From NCBI GenBank assembly GCA_945957605.1, contig CAMFLR010000001.1:372001-436000 (forward strand): DNA of 64,000 nucleotides, given 5' to 3'. The position numbers and the translations under genes were made by a program. Below are positions 1 to 10,041 of the stretch, piece after piece. The stretch's first letter is position 1; each line of letters starts with the position of its first letter. The DNA comes from an uncultured Isosphaeraceae bacterium. Its GTDB lineage: Bacteria; Planctomycetota; Planctomycetia; Isosphaerales; Isosphaeraceae. The notes beneath the pieces were generated by a model. That model did no database searches. It had not been told where the DNA came from and saw nothing but the letters and a program-made list of their open reading frames with translations.

Positions 1-668
1 AATTCGCGCCAGAAATCGTCGTCTTCGATCTCGGCGGCAACATCGAGTCGCCAGCCGTCGATGCCGAAATCGATCCAGTACCGCGCGACGTCGAGCAAAA
101 ACTTACGAGCAGGAGGTGATGCGACGTTGAACTTCGGCAAGGCGTGTAGATTCCACCATGCGCCGTAGCCCGGCGGCTTCGAGTAGTCGTACGCGTTGAT
201 CGGCCACTCGTGCACGGTGAACCAGTCGAGATAGGCAGACTCGCGGCCGTTTTCCAGGATGTCGTGGAACTGGAAAAAACCGCGCGACGCGTGGTTGAAC
301 ACGCCGTCGAGCACCACTTTCATGCCGCGTCGATGGGCTTCGTCGAGCAGCAGTCGAAGCGCATCGTTACCGCCCAGCATTGGGTCGACGCGATAATAGT
401 CGTGCGTATGATAGCGGTGATTCGAGGCCGACTGGAAAATCGGCGTGAAGTAAATCGCGTTGATCCCGAGGTCGAGCAGGTAGTCGAGCCGTTCGACGAC
501 GCCAACCAGATCGCCGCCCTGATAGCCATGGTGCGTCGGCGTTGCGCCCCACGCGTCGATATGCGTGGGCTTGCTCACGTGTAAGCTGCGAGCGAACCGG
601 TCGGGGAAAATCTGGTAGAAAACGGCGTCACGCACCCAGTCGGGTGTCTGTGGCTCGGGCAGCGGCAC
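1..668 (-). CDS. GH13 alpha-amylase/neopullulanase-like glycosidase, 3' part cut off by window edge
   Basis: The protein hydrolyses or rearranges alpha-glucans (GH13 family, neopullulanase/cyclomaltodextrinase side). The first 222 residues are visible. They contain FYQIFPDRF near the start, the region-I motif DGVFNHAS, and region [12 protein letters not shown], whose Asp is the family's catalytic nucleophile. The C-terminal barrel half and the acid/base Glu lie outside the window. The start is a GTG at 668 with GGAGAG eight bases upstream; an in-frame TGA lies about 50 bases further upstream, so a much longer form is excluded. No signal peptide is visible, which suggests a cytoplasmic enzyme. 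The family is certain; the exact substrate is not. Confidence 0.9.
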   Translation of the reverse strand, partial: MPLPEPQTPDWVRDAVFYQIFPDRFARSLHVSKPTHIDAWGATPTHHGYQGGDLVGVVERLDYLLDLGINAIYFTPIFQSASNHRYHTHDYYRVDPMLGGNDALRLLLDEAHRRGMKVVLDGVFNHASRGFFQFHDILENGRESAYLDWFTVHEWPINAYDYSKPPGYGAWWNLHALPKFNVASPPARKFLLDVARYWIDFGIDGWRLDVAAEIEDDDFWRE

Positions 669-795
669 GGGGCTGGCTCTCCGCAAATCGGGTTCGGACG
701 CAAACGCAGGCGCGTCGCCTCAATTCAGGCTCGCCTGAGTTGGGTCACATTGTAGCGTCCGCTACGGAGGTTTGTCGCGGTTGGCTTTGGGAGTG

Positions 796-3096
796 TCAGC
801 GTGAGGTCGAAACCTTCATCCAGTAAAGCTGCTGACGATCGCCGCGGAATCGCAGGTCGGTCAGAAGTGCAGCCGGGTCGGATTTCGCCGGTCCTTTGTA
901 GAACGCGCGATTGTTGATGCGTACTTCGAGCTTGCGTTTGAAGTCAATGAGTTTCGGGCTGATCCAAACATCAAGCCGCTCGACACCGTTCGTCGTGATA
1001 TTCAGCAGGTTACTCGGCGCACTCGTTCGCACCGTGAGTTTTGCCGGGTGAATATTCTTGCCGAGTGCATCGGCAGCTTCAGGCGCAATGGCGCGGCCTT
1101 CGCCAAGTTCCTGAATCACCACGCCATAAAATCGCGCGTCGCTCGGACGCGCAGAGTATGCGTCGAACGTCCGGGGCGTCGCGTCGCGTTTGCGTTTATC
1201 CATCCACTCGAAGGCCGCTGGCGCTTCTTCGGGCAGGTCTTCAAGCCCGCGGCGGAAGTATTCGACGAACGTCACGTCGAGCGCCTCGGAAATCATTTGC
1301 CGCGCGAAGCCATCGAATACCGCTTCCTTCGCGGCTGGCGCAAGTTCGCCGGTAACGATGTAGAGCGGCAGGCGCTCCGCGTGTTTGCGATAAGCGTAGA
1401 CGTATTTTGCCGGCTGGCCCGAAATCGACACGATGCCGGCGAACAGGTCGGGATGACCGAAGCCGAAGTCGAGCGCGATCGTGCCACCCACAACCTGTCC
1501 ACCCAGGAAAACGCGGTCGGAATCGATCGAATATCGCTTGCGAGCGTCGCGAAGTGAGAGTTCGATCGCCGCATGTTCGCTGTCGCTGAACTGATAGTCG
1601 CGCGGCTGGCCAGCGAGCAAATACTCAGGAGCGATGACGATATAACCGCGACGAGCGGCTTCGGTCTTCCACCATTCGATCGCCGACGCTGGACCGCGGC
1701 CGTCGTGAATCGCTACGACCGTTGGATAGTAGCGCAAGGGGTGATAGTCGGGGGGAAGATAAACCATGTACTCAGTGGGAACATCGTTGGAATCGTTCCC
1801 CACGCGATGCGTCACCGGCTTGCCCGCTTCCGTCGCGCCCGTGTCGCGCAAGGCCGGCGGCATCAGCACGACGAGCTTGCTCAGCGTATCGAGGTCAATC
1901 TTGCCGTCGACCTTCGTTGCCGTCTTGCTGAATTCGAGGGCCTGAAGCTCGTTGAGCAACTCGGTGCGTTTTGAATCGTCGTCAGCCCGCAGGTAATCGA
2001 CGACCATTTGTCGCGCTTTCCACAGCGCCGATGCGTCGGAAAGGTTCGTCGTCGCTCCCTCACTGCCGACGATCCAGCCCGAAAGCGCCAGCGCCAGCTT
2101 GTTCTCGGGAGACGCCTTGGGATCGGCCTTGGCGAACCCGTCGAGGCGCGAACGGACGGCGTCGGGGGCTTTTTCGAGTTCGCGGAGCATCTCGGCGATC
2201 GACTTGCTCCACTGCTTGGCGACCGTCGACGAAAGCTGCCCCTCGACCGCGCGAAGCGACTCACCGAGGCGTCGATCCGCCGCGGCGAGGTCTTCTTCCT
2301 TGCGAAGCTGTTCGCGAGCGTCGCTAAGAACGTCTGGGGCGACGTTTTCGCTCGGGAAGCTGCGAAGTCGCGTAAGGAGTTCAGTTGGACGCTGGGCCCG
2401 ACGGAGAACGCTCAATTCCATGAGCTGCTTGCGGGCGTCGAGGTCTTGAATCGACTTCAACAACTCGTTCGATCGGTCGCGTTCCATCGGGAAGTCGCGA
2501 GCGATTGACTCGACTTCCGTCTTCGCTTCGGCGTACCACTCAGCCTGAAGCAAGAATCGCGCGATGCGCTGGCGTTCGTTCAACTGCTTGCGATCGATTT
2601 TCCCAAGGATGCCCATGATGACCGACTTGGGAACCTGTGTCGTCGAAACCTGGCCGACCCAGAAGCCGTCGATTCCGCGGTACCTGACGATGTGCGGTGC
2701 GATCGCGATGATCGCCTGAGTCATCGCGATCGGCGTGCGCGATCGCGGGCCGAAATAGCTAAACTGGCGGCGTCCTTTTTCGTTCCAGGGACTTGCAGTC
2801 ACGCCGATGGCGGCCGTCGGCATCGAGCCGGCGTGAACTTCGATCGGCTGAACGATGCCGAACAGCTCCGGGTTGGGATGAACAGCGCCTGGCGTGATCT
2901 TTTCGATCTTCGAATCGCGAATAACGATCCGTTTCAGGCCGTCGGAAATCTGGCGAAGCGTCGCGTCGTCCTTGTCGACCCGCCCGTGCAGGACCGTCTT
3001 GTTCTTGAGCAGGACGTCGTCGCCAACGGCGGTATACGCCGCTGCAATCGCAGCAGCGAAGACGATGAGATTGGTCAGGCGACACCCTGCGATCAT
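796..3096 (-). CDS. Secreted protein with C-terminal alpha/beta-hydrolase domain whose nucleophile is replaced by Val
   Basis: A 766-residue exported protein. It has a signal peptide at residues 1-25, a middle region rich in charged helices (about 160-400), and an esterase/PHB-depolymerase-like alpha/beta-hydrolase domain from about 440 to 660. The beta-strand/loop pattern of the domain is well kept (YYPTVVAIHDGRG, then RVFLGGQVVGG followed by HPDLFAGIVSISG). At the nucleophile elbow GxSxGG the serine position is Val535. Either the domain is not a classical serine hydrolase or it acts as a binding domain. The start is ATG at 3096 with GGAGG ten bases upstream. It is divergent from the zinc-ribbon gene at 3396. 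No neighbour suggests a pathway. Confidence 0.85.
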   Translation of the reverse strand: MIAGCRLTNLIVFAAAIAAAYTAVGDDVLLKNKTVLHGRVDKDDATLRQISDGLKRIVIRDSKIEKITPGAVHPNPELFGIVQPIEVHAGSMPTAAIGVTASPWNEKGRRQFSYFGPRSRTPIAMTQAIIAIAPHIVRYRGIDGFWVGQVSTTQVPKSVIMGILGKIDRKQLNERQRIARFLLQAEWYAEAKTEVESIARDFPMERDRSNELLKSIQDLDARKQLMELSVLRRAQRPTELLTRLRSFPSENVAPDVLSDAREQLRKEEDLAAADRRLGESLRAVEGQLSSTVAKQWSKSIAEMLRELEKAPDAVRSRLDGFAKADPKASPENKLALALSGWIVGSEGATTNLSDASALWKARQMVVDYLRADDDSKRTELLNELQALEFSKTATKVDGKIDLDTLSKLVVLMPPALRDTGATEAGKPVTHRVGNDSNDVPTEYMVYLPPDYHPLRYYPTVVAIHDGRGPASAIEWWKTEAARRGYIVIAPEYLLAGQPRDYQFSDSEHAAIELSLRDARKRYSIDSDRVFLGGQVVGGTIALDFGFGHPDLFAGIVSISGQPAKYVYAYRKHAERLPLYIVTGELAPAAKEAVFDGFARQMISEALDVTFVEYFRRGLEDLPEEAPAAFEWMDKRKRDATPRTFDAYSARPSDARFYGVVIQELGEGRAIAPEAADALGKNIHPAKLTVRTSAPSNLLNITTNGVERLDVWISPKLIDFKRKLEVRINNRAFYKGPAKSDPAALLTDLRFRGDRQQLYWMKVSTSR

Positions 3097-3395
3097 GAGC
3101 GGTCTCCCTCCGCATCGCGGGGTTTGCCACCGCCGCGAACTGCAAGCGCGGGCGAGACCCCCAGGTCATGACGATCCGTCACGGTTCAAAATTCAGTCGA
3201 GAGCTCTTTACCTCACATTGTGACATGCCAGCACCCGTGGTCAAGACTCGCGAGTTCGCGCGAAGACACCCACGTGTCGCGGGTGGCGTAACGGGTACGA
3301 ATTCCGTAGTCTAACAACAGGCGAATGCGTCGCCTCGCACTTCTTGTCATCCACGGCTAAACGCACGGAAGCGGTTCGGTTGGGAGCGGCCATTC

Positions 3396-4121
3396 ATGGC
3401 GGACGATCTGCTGCGATTTCGCTGCTTTCAGTGCAACAAACTGCTCGGCGCACCTGTTCGCAAAGCGGGCAAGACGATCACGTGTCCCAACTGCAAGGCC
3501 GACCTGATCGTTCCAACCCCCTCCACCGACCCGCCGCTCGAGGACGCCATTCGCGCATTGACGCCCAACGTCGACGAGTCCGCACACATCAATCAGCCTT
3601 CTAGCCCGCGCCACGACCCGGGCTTTTCGTGGGAAGAAATCGACGCGTCGATTTTTGAAGGCCCCGAAGTCCTCACCTCGAACGACCTGCCGCCGATCGA
3701 CCTCGAAAGCGCCCCGGCGATCGAAACAGCCGAGTACACGCTGCCGAGGTTCGACAAGCCCGTTCCCTCGCTTTCGACCGAAGCCTCGAGCCCACCGCTC
3801 GACTTCATCGCGCCGCCAGAAAACCTCGCCGATTCGACTTCGAGCAGCCCCGTTGATTTCAAGTTCGCACCAGTTGACCCACGCGTCGACGTCCTGTTGA
3901 TTCCGCCCGTAAGTCCAACAGCGCAGGCGATTCCCGACCTGACCGTCGAAACCCCGACAGTCAGCGCAGCCCCCAAACTTGCACCAGCGAGTCGTCGCCG
4001 CGATGGCAACGTCGTCCTGGCGCAATCGGTGCTGATTTCGTGGTCGCTGTTCGTGGTACTTGCGCTGGCAATATCGTTCGTGGCGGGGCTACTCGTCGGC
4101 CACTTCTTCTGGAAGAATTAG
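3396..4121 (+). CDS. Zinc-ribbon protein with C-terminal membrane anchor
   Basis: A 241-residue protein with three parts. An N-terminal zinc ribbon has two pairs of cysteines (CFQC about residues 10-13 and CPNC about 30-33). A long acidic, Pro/Ser-rich, probably disordered middle covers about 45-200. One transmembrane helix ends the protein (about 213-236, SLFVVLALAISFVAG). Such ribbon-linker-TM proteins are frequent in planctomycetes and have no assigned function. The ATG has GGGAG nine bases upstream. The gene converges with the TIGR03067-type gene downstream, with only nine bases between the stops. The ribbon most likely faces the cytoplasm (inference). Confidence 0.8.
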   Translation: MADDLLRFRCFQCNKLLGAPVRKAGKTITCPNCKADLIVPTPSTDPPLEDAIRALTPNVDESAHINQPSSPRHDPGFSWEEIDASIFEGPEVLTSNDLPPIDLESAPAIETAEYTLPRFDKPVPSLSTEASSPPLDFIAPPENLADSTSSSPVDFKFAPVDPRVDVLLIPPVSPTAQAIPDLTVETPTVSAAPKLAPASRRRDGNVVLAQSVLISWSLFVVLALAISFVAGLLVGHFFWKN

Positions 4122-4130
4122 CGGCGAAGT

Positions 4131-5383
4131 TTAATTCAAAGCCCCCTGCACAAGGTGAATCTCGCTCAGCAAGTAATACGGATGCGCGGGATGTTTGACG
4201 AAGAAGTCGACGTCGATGACGTTCCCTTCCTGCAGCATCCGCGCTGCGTCCTTGTTGGTGAGACGTTTACCCGCCTGGTCGTAGGTTGCGGCGTGCGGTT
4301 CGTCGGCATAAATGCGGAGTTCTGAGCCGTCGATGGTCAGGGCGATGTAATCCTTCGTCGACTTGCCAACCACCGCCCGTTTCAGCGCCTTCGAGTCGTT
4401 GGGACCAGACCCAGCCGTGGTTCGCGTTGCGTTCGTATTTCCTGCATTGCGCGGTCGCTTACCTGGCTTCGCGGCTTCCGAACCTGCGCGCACCCAGACC
4501 GAAACATTTCCCTGGGCCGCGCCATTTTGAAACACGTTCGCGCGGGGCTGGCCGATTCCAGACCGGTGGATTGTTAATTTGTCCCCGTCGAGCTCGTAGA
4601 TCCCGTGAATTGTCTTGAGAGTCCGCGTGCCAACCGTCGGATTCATGAAATCAATGGCTTTGGGCGAACTATTGGCATCGAGACGAATGTGCGCAGCGAA
4701 CTTTCCTTCGCCACGGGCGAGTTTCGCGGTTGTTACGAGCATATCGCCCTGGATCACGAGCGTTTCGTGCTGGAAATTGATCGAACCCGATTGATTGGTC
4801 CACTGACCTTGCAACAGCTTCAAATCGCCGGCTAGCTCAACTGGCATCGCCGATTTCTTGGTCGTTGATTTGGTCGTCGTGTTCGTCGTGGGCGGCGGCA
4901 ACAGCGTCATCATCTCGTCCATCGTGTGCTCGCCGCGGACGTAAGTGGTGATCACCAGGCCGCGTGCAGGGGCAATTTTCGCGGGGAAGGTATTGCCCAG
5001 AATGTTGATGCACATCTTGAATGTCTTACCGTCGAGCTCGTAGCTCGCAGTCATCTTGGGCAGGCCGATTTTTTCTTCGGGCGAGCCTGGTTTGGGATTA
5101 ACGAACTTCCCTGCAAGCAACGTGATCGTTTTGGGTGATTTCTTCTCGTTGAGCGAGAATTTCTGCGTCGATGACGTGAGCGGGCCGGCCTCGCTACTCA
5201 TGGCCGAGTTGAGCGTGTCGCCCTGAATGTCGATGACAGTGAGCGTGTTCCGCCCGGAAGATGCGCGATTGTTGTCCATTTGCCCTGGAGCGTCGCCAGG
5301 TCGCCGGAGAGATCTGCTTGCGCGAATAATGGCGGAGCCAGAAACGCGAAAAACGCCGCCACAAATCCAAACGTGCATTTCAT
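4131..5383 (-). CDS. Secreted tandem TIGR03067-type protein, frameshifted near the 5' end
   Basis: A planctomycete protein of unknown function with two copies of a TIGR03067-like beta domain. Each copy opens with LQGxW (LATLQGKWT and LKLLQGQWT) and includes a YELDGKTF/YELDGDKLT strand. A third, unrelated C-terminal segment follows. The natural start is ATG 5383: it begins MKCTFGFVAAFFAF, a clear signal peptide, and runs into LQGKWT. The rest of domain 1 and everything after it lies in another frame, which opens only at about 5378/5279. The two frames must switch between about 5240 and 5285. This is a real frameshift, giving a pseudogene, or a sequencing error. The body of the gene looks under selection, so I keep it as a CDS. 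Confidence 0.7.
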
Positions 5384-5727
5384 AAGCTGCAGACTCACAT
5401 CAATGAGGGAGAGTGTTATGCCATCGTAGGCCGTCGATGCGATCGTCGTCGCCAATCAGTCAACATGAGCGGACACCTCGATGCAAGTGTGTATGAATTG
5501 GTTTTGTAAGCCGTTTGGCCGTTGGTGTTTAGAGCGTGAAGTCGGGCCGAAATGGTTCGTTTCTTCAGAAGAGGTGGGCCGTCGCAGCTTGTGAAGTGGC
5601 TGTCGACGTCTCTAAAATAGAAGGTTCATCCCTGGAACAAGCGGTGGTGAGCCGCTTTTGCGGTCGTGTTGTCGATTCTCGATGCGCCCAGGGCGCATTC
5701 TTGCTGAATGAAGGTGAGTGAGCGCCG
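5384..5727. other. Intergenic region between divergent TIGR03067 gene and ilvD
   Basis: No convincing gene. A short hairpin (AAGCGG at 5639-5644 pairing with CCGCTT at 5652-5657) lies in the presumed ilvD leader. A 61-codon open frame here has no ribosome binding site or family signature. The region must hold divergent promoters, but no clear -35/-10 pair was recognised. Confidence 0.4.
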
Positions 5728-7635
5728 ATGTCTTCTGAATCGTCCGTCCCGTCGATGCGGTCCGACACCATCAAGCGCGGAGACTCCCGCGCCGCCCATC
5801 GCAGCCTTCTGAGGGCCACGGGTGTAGGCGAAGGAGACTGGAACAAGCCATTCATCGCCATTTGCAATAGTCATATCGACATCATTCCTGGACACGTCCA
5901 TCTTCAAGCGGTGGGCAACTACGTCAAGGAATGCGTGCGTGCCGCTGGTGGTGTGCCGTTCGTCTTCAACACGATCGGCGTCGACGATGGCATCGCGATG
6001 GGCCACGCGGGGATGAGGTACTCCCTCCCTTCGCGCGAATTGATCGCTGATTGCGTCGAAACGGTGATCGAAGCGCACCAGTTCGATGGCATGATCTGCA
6101 TTCCGAACTGCGACAAGATCGTCCCTGGGATGTTCATGGGTGCAATGCGCTGCAATATCCCGACGGTTTTCGTTTCGGGTGGTCCGATGGAAGCCGGTGA
6201 AACCGCGAGCGGCAAGACCGTCGACCTCATCGACGCGTTCGTCGCCGGAGTGAAGCGGCAGAGCGGGCAGATTTCGGCCGAAGAACTCGACGAGATCGAA
6301 AAGGCCGCGTGTCCAACCTGCGGTAGCTGCTCCGGCATGTTCACCGCAAATAGCATGAACTGCCTCGCCGAAGCGATTGGCATGGCGTTGCCCGGCAACG
6401 GCACGATTCTCGCGACCTCGGCCGACCGTAAGGCGCTCTACAACCGCGCAGCCCAGCGCATCGTCGAAATGGCGAGGGAATTCGGCCGCAAGGGCGAAGG
6501 TCACGGCTTGCTGCCGCGCGAAATCGCCACGGCGGCTGCGTTCGACAATTCGATGATTCTCGATATGGCGATGGGTGGTAGCACGAACACCGTGTTGCAC
6601 ATCCTCGCGATTGCGCACGAAGCCGGCGTGAAGTTCGACCTCAAGCGCATCGCCGAACTGAGCCACAAGACGCCGAACCTTTGCAAGGTCGCGCCTTCCA
6701 GCCACTATCACATTCAGGACGTCGCGCGAGCCGGCGGCATCCATACAATTCTCGGCGAAGTCACGCGTGCTCGTCCGGGTCTGCTGAATGAAAACCTGCC
6801 GACCGTGACCGGTAAGACGATTGGCGAGAACATCAAGGAATACGACATCCGCTCGACGGCCGTCAGCGACGATGCCCGCTTGCTCGCCCGCGTTCGTCCC
6901 GGTAATGAACGCACCAGCGAAGCGTGGACGGTTCCAAGCGTGGCGACCTCGAGTTCGCTCGCTGGCCTCGCCGTGCTCGAATCAGAAGGTGAAGAAAACG
7001 CGCCTAACGGCGGAGACGGCGGCGACGGTTTCAAGCCGTACGATGTCATCCGCACCGGCGAGCATGCCTATTCGCAGGAAGGCGGCTTGTCGATTCTTTA
7101 CGGCAATCTCGCCCCCAACGGCGCGGTAGTGAAGACGGCGGGCGTCGATCCCAAGATGCTCAAGCACAGCGGTCCCGCCGTGATCTTCGAGAGCGAAGTT
7201 GATGCCTACAACGGCATCGTCTTCGGCAAGGTGAAGGCGGGCGACGTCGTCGTCATTCGTTACGAAGGTCCCAAGGGTGGCCCGGGCATGCAGGAAATGC
7301 TCGCGCCGACGACCGCGATCAAGGGCGTGAATCTCGGCGACAAATGCGCACTCGTGACGGACGGCCGCTTCTCCGGTGGTACGGCTGGAGCATCGATCGG
7401 CCACGTTAGCCCGGAAGCGGCGGTTGGCGGACCGATCGGTCTGATCGAAGAGGGCGACATCATCGACATCGACATCCCGAACGGCAAGCTCGCCGTGCGA
7501 TTGAGTGACGAGGAGCTCACCGCCCGTCGCGCCAAGTGGCAGGCCCCTGCCCCGAAGCACACCCGCGGCTATCTCGCCCGCTACGCTGCCATGGCCACCA
7601 GTGCGGATACCGGTGCGATCCTGAAGTGGGATTGA
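5728..7635 (+). CDS. ilvD: Dihydroxy-acid dehydratase
   Basis: Catalyses the dehydration of 2,3-dihydroxy acids to 2-keto acids, the penultimate step of valine and isoleucine synthesis (leucine via valine's precursor), in the cytoplasm, with an Fe-S cluster. The 635 residues contain the family blocks [37 protein letters not shown] and the C-terminal [16 protein letters not shown]. The cysteines of the second and third blocks supply cluster ligands. Between the GENI strand (about 365) and DVIR (about 432) there is an extra stretch of some 60 residues rich in Gly/Asp (NGGDGGDG) compared with the short form of the family. The start is ATG with AAGGTGAG upstream. It stands alone, followed by a strong terminator; other ilv/leu genes are not nearby. 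Confidence 0.97.
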   Translation: MSSESSVPSMRSDTIKRGDSRAAHRSLLRATGVGEGDWNKPFIAICNSHIDIIPGHVHLQAVGNYVKECVRAAGGVPFVFNTIGVDDGIAMGHAGMRYSLPSRELIADCVETVIEAHQFDGMICIPNCDKIVPGMFMGAMRCNIPTVFVSGGPMEAGETASGKTVDLIDAFVAGVKRQSGQISAEELDEIEKAACPTCGSCSGMFTANSMNCLAEAIGMALPGNGTILATSADRKALYNRAAQRIVEMAREFGRKGEGHGLLPREIATAAAFDNSMILDMAMGGSTNTVLHILAIAHEAGVKFDLKRIAELSHKTPNLCKVAPSSHYHIQDVARAGGIHTILGEVTRARPGLLNENLPTVTGKTIGENIKEYDIRSTAVSDDARLLARVRPGNERTSEAWTVPSVATSSSLAGLAVLESEGEENAPNGGDGGDGFKPYDVIRTGEHAYSQEGGLSILYGNLAPNGAVVKTAGVDPKMLKHSGPAVIFESEVDAYNGIVFGKVKAGDVVVIRYEGPKGGPGMQEMLAPTTAIKGVNLGDKCALVTDGRFSGGTAGASIGHVSPEAAVGGPIGLIEEGDIIDIDIPNGKLAVRLSDEELTARRAKWQAPAPKHTRGYLARYAAMATSADTGAILKWD

Positions 7636-7663
7636 TCGCGATCGAATAGATCCAACGCTTCAA

Positions 7664-7711
7664 GAAAACGCTCTCGTTGCACGGCTCGAACGTCGCAGCG
7701 AGAGCGTTTTC
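7664..7711 (+). terminator. Intrinsic terminator of ilvD
   Basis: Seventeen-base inverted repeat: left arm 7664-7680 (GAAAACGCTCTCGTTGC), right arm 7695-7711, one mismatch that is a G-T wobble, loop of 14 bases, then CGTTTT. Confidence 0.85.
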
Positions 7712-7855
7712 GTTTTGATGTGTGAATCATTTTCTGGCCATCTACAAACTCGATCAACGATTTCAAACCAACGTCTGTCGAACCGTGAAATGTTGAGCTA
7801 TGGTCTTTGAAGGCGTTCGCCCGAGAACATTAAAACGCAGACCAGGAGCAGACGG

Positions 7856-9061
7856 ATGTCCACCGCCCAGGTTCCGTTCCTCAGCCCCGAGGTAATGGCC
7901 AACCCGTATCCGCTCTATCATCGCCTTCGCGCCGAGAAGCCAGTCGCGTGGGTGGAAGGGATGCACTCCTGGCTGCTAACGCGGTTCGACGACATCAACG
8001 ATGTTCTGCGCGACGGCAAAACTTTCTCGTCGGCTCGCGGCCAAGACGCGCTCGCGAAAGCCGATAATCCCGCCGCCCAGGCGATGGTGAAATCGCGTTC
8101 GAACAGCATGCTCAACGCCGACGGTACGCAACATGCGCGGCTTCGTGCGCTCGTAAGTAAAGCGTTCTCGCCGAAGACGGTCGAGGCGATGCGCCCGAGG
8201 ATTCAGGAACTGGTCGACGGCATGCTCGACAAGGTTGCCGCGAACGGCCGGATGGATGTGATGGAAGACCTCGCGTTTCCGCTGCCGGTGACCGTGATCG
8301 CCGCGATGCTGGGAATCCCCGCCGAAGAGCGCGAACGATTCAAAGACTGGTCGGACAAGATCACGATTCTCGCCAACCCCGGCCCCTCGATTAAGCCGCA
8401 GCACATCGAACAGGCGGTCGCCGCGTATGGCGAATTGACCGAGTATCTCCGCGGAATCGTCGCACGGCTCAAGCTCACGCCCGATACCAGCCTTCTCGCC
8501 GCGATGGCCGCAGCAGAGGAGGCGGGCGAGAAGCTCAATGAGACCGAACTCTACGCCAACGCCGTCACGCTGCTTAACGCGGGACACGAAACGACGACCA
8601 ACCTGATCGGCAACGGCACCCGCGCGTTGCTAAAAAACCCCGATCAATTCGAGGCGTTGAAATCAAATCCGGATCTCGTCGAAAACGCAGTCGAGGAGTT
8701 GTTGCGTTTCGATAGCCCTGTACAGTTCACGTCGCGGATCGCCACCGAAGATGTCACCGTCGGCGGCCAGGCGATCGCGGCGGGGCAATCGCTCGTTTGT
8801 GTGCTGGGCGCGGCGAATCGCGATCCTTCGCACTTCAACGATCCCGACAAACTCGATCTCACCCGATCGAACCTCAAACACGTCGCGTTCGGTTTTGGGC
8901 CGCACTATTGCCTGGGTGCTTCACTTGCGCGAATTGAAGGTCAGGTCGTTTTCTCGACGCTCGCCAAGCGATTCCCGAATATGAAGATCGACGGCGCGGA
9001 TCCTGTGTATCGCGAGAACTTCAATCTCCGCGGTCTCACGGCGCTTCACGTCGTTTTCTGA
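7856..9061 (+). CDS. Cytochrome P450
   Basis: A 401-residue soluble bacterial P450 of the CYP107/CYP102-like monooxygenase superfamily; such enzymes oxidise small organic molecules using electrons from a ferredoxin partner. Visible motifs are the I-helix AGHETT (about residue 243), the K-helix ExxR block (EELLRF) and the heme loop FGFGPHYCLG with the thiolate ligand at about Cys352. The length is typical. The start is ATG with AGGAG seven bases upstream. It is flanked by the ilvD terminator and by its own terminator, so it is monocistronic. No ferredoxin or reductase gene lies beside it, so its redox partner must come from elsewhere. Substrate unknown. Confidence 0.95.
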   Translation: MSTAQVPFLSPEVMANPYPLYHRLRAEKPVAWVEGMHSWLLTRFDDINDVLRDGKTFSSARGQDALAKADNPAAQAMVKSRSNSMLNADGTQHARLRALVSKAFSPKTVEAMRPRIQELVDGMLDKVAANGRMDVMEDLAFPLPVTVIAAMLGIPAEERERFKDWSDKITILANPGPSIKPQHIEQAVAAYGELTEYLRGIVARLKLTPDTSLLAAMAAAEEAGEKLNETELYANAVTLLNAGHETTTNLIGNGTRALLKNPDQFEALKSNPDLVENAVEELLRFDSPVQFTSRIATEDVTVGGQAIAAGQSLVCVLGAANRDPSHFNDPDKLDLTRSNLKHVAFGFGPHYCLGASLARIEGQVVFSTLAKRFPNMKIDGADPVYRENFNLRGLTALHVVF

Positions 9062-9094
9062 ACTGACAATCACGTCAAACTAAGATCAAACGAG

Positions 9095-9129
9095 AAACTC
9101 CGGACCCGACTTTGCGGGTTCGGAGTTTT
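9095..9129 (+). terminator. Intrinsic terminator of the P450 gene
   Basis: Arms 9095-9108 (AAACTCCGGACCCG) and 9115-9128, one mismatch, six-base loop, ending in a T tract. Confidence 0.85.
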
Positions 9130-9442
9130 ACTGCTTTGTGCAACTTGTGAAAATCATTGAAGAATAGTCGTCTGTGAAAGAGAGTTGCTTGTGAAACCGA
9201 AGTGTATTTGAAATCGACAAAATAAGATTTCAGCACTATTGCACGATGCGCCGAGGAATGGAACAATCGATCTATTCGGTTTCGCTTACCGCGCGCCGCA
9301 ATTCTTTCATCTCTACTGACTAGCGCGTGGTGGTTGCACTCACTCACCCTTCGGGTCAACGAGGGTGGTTGGGGGCTGCCGAATTCGTCCCGGCAACGGA
9401 GCCGGTCGAAAAACTCGGTTTTCTTCCTGAGAGGAGAGCTCG
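9130..9442. other. Intergenic, AT-richer than surroundings
   Basis: No gene recognised. The first half is noticeably AT-rich and probably carries the promoter of the small gene at 9443. I could not fix a confident -35/-10 pair. Confidence 0.35.
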
Positions 9443-9742
9443 ATGCATCGCCTACGCATCGAAGATCTCGGCGCCGAATACGACGATCGGGCGGCAATCC
9501 ATGAGCATCAGGCTCTGATCGATCGTCAATACGTCGTGCGTCACGAGGACGAATTCGTTACCAGCTTCGATCCTGAAGAGGGTGACACACTCACCACGGT
9601 TCTCCGCCATCTCGTTACAGGCTTCCAGAAACCCCACGGCCAAGGCTACGATTACACAGACATGGTTGTGTGGAGGAACCGGCGAATCGTCGCCGTCGTA
9701 CGCCAGGGCAGTGATGGAAACCCCATCGCGACCGTGTTCTGA
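9443..9742 (+). CDS. Small hypothetical protein
   Basis: A 99-residue, rather acidic soluble protein that I do not recognise. It has alternating beta/alpha character, ends with a strand-rich segment (DMVVWRNRRIVAVVRQG), and has no cysteines, signal peptide or membrane segment. The ATG is preceded by an excellent GAGAGGAG site. That favours this strand over the equally long open frame on the opposite strand at 9452-9751. No conserved neighbour. It may be a small regulatory or stress protein, but nothing in the sequence shows this. Confidence 0.55.
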   Translation: MHRLRIEDLGAEYDDRAAIHEHQALIDRQYVVRHEDEFVTSFDPEEGDTLTTVLRHLVTGFQKPHGQGYDYTDMVVWRNRRIVAVVRQGSDGNPIATVF

Positions 9743-9988
9743 GCCAGACACCTGCGATTACGCGCTCCCCGGCTTTGCCGTCCCATCCTCGGGTCCAACG
9801 TGCCTGTCCCGCCCACAGGCGCAAATCCCATTCGGGAACCCGATTACAGGCATGTTGAATAATGTCAACATCCTTGACCGATCAATGACTGCATGCAATC
9901 GTAGTGATTGTGGTACTGCATGTGTGAATGCGGTGCCCACAGGGTGAGCAAGGCCGAAAAACCGACACACGTTGCGCAAGTTACGTGA

Positions 9989-10015
9989 GCCGACGCCCGT
10001 CCGGCGCTTTTTTTT
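9989..10015 (+). terminator. Possible weak terminator
   Basis: A four-base GCCG/CGGC stem (9989-9992 with 10002-10005) is followed by GC and eight T residues (10008-10015). The stem is short, so the call is tentative. The region 9743-9988 holds no gene; it contains the imperfect palindrome ATGTTGA-n6-TCAACAT near 9853-9873. Confidence 0.35.
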
Positions 10016-10041
10016 GACAAACCTTGCCCCTTGTGTACACT
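10014..10041 (+). promoter_or_regulatory. Sigma-70-type promoter of the giant surface protein
   Basis: TTGACA at 10014-10019, sixteen-base spacer, TACACT at 10036-10041. This leaves a leader of about 110 bases before the ATG at 10156. Confidence 0.65.

Noticed and set aside
5626-6744. A 372-codon minus-strand frame opposite ilvD
   Set aside because: The plus strand encodes an unmistakable dihydroxy-acid dehydratase; the opposite frame is a by-product of GC-rich codon usage.
9452-9751. Minus-strand 99-codon frame overlapping the small gene at 9443
   Set aside because: The plus-strand gene has a near-perfect GAGAGGAG site, the minus one does not.
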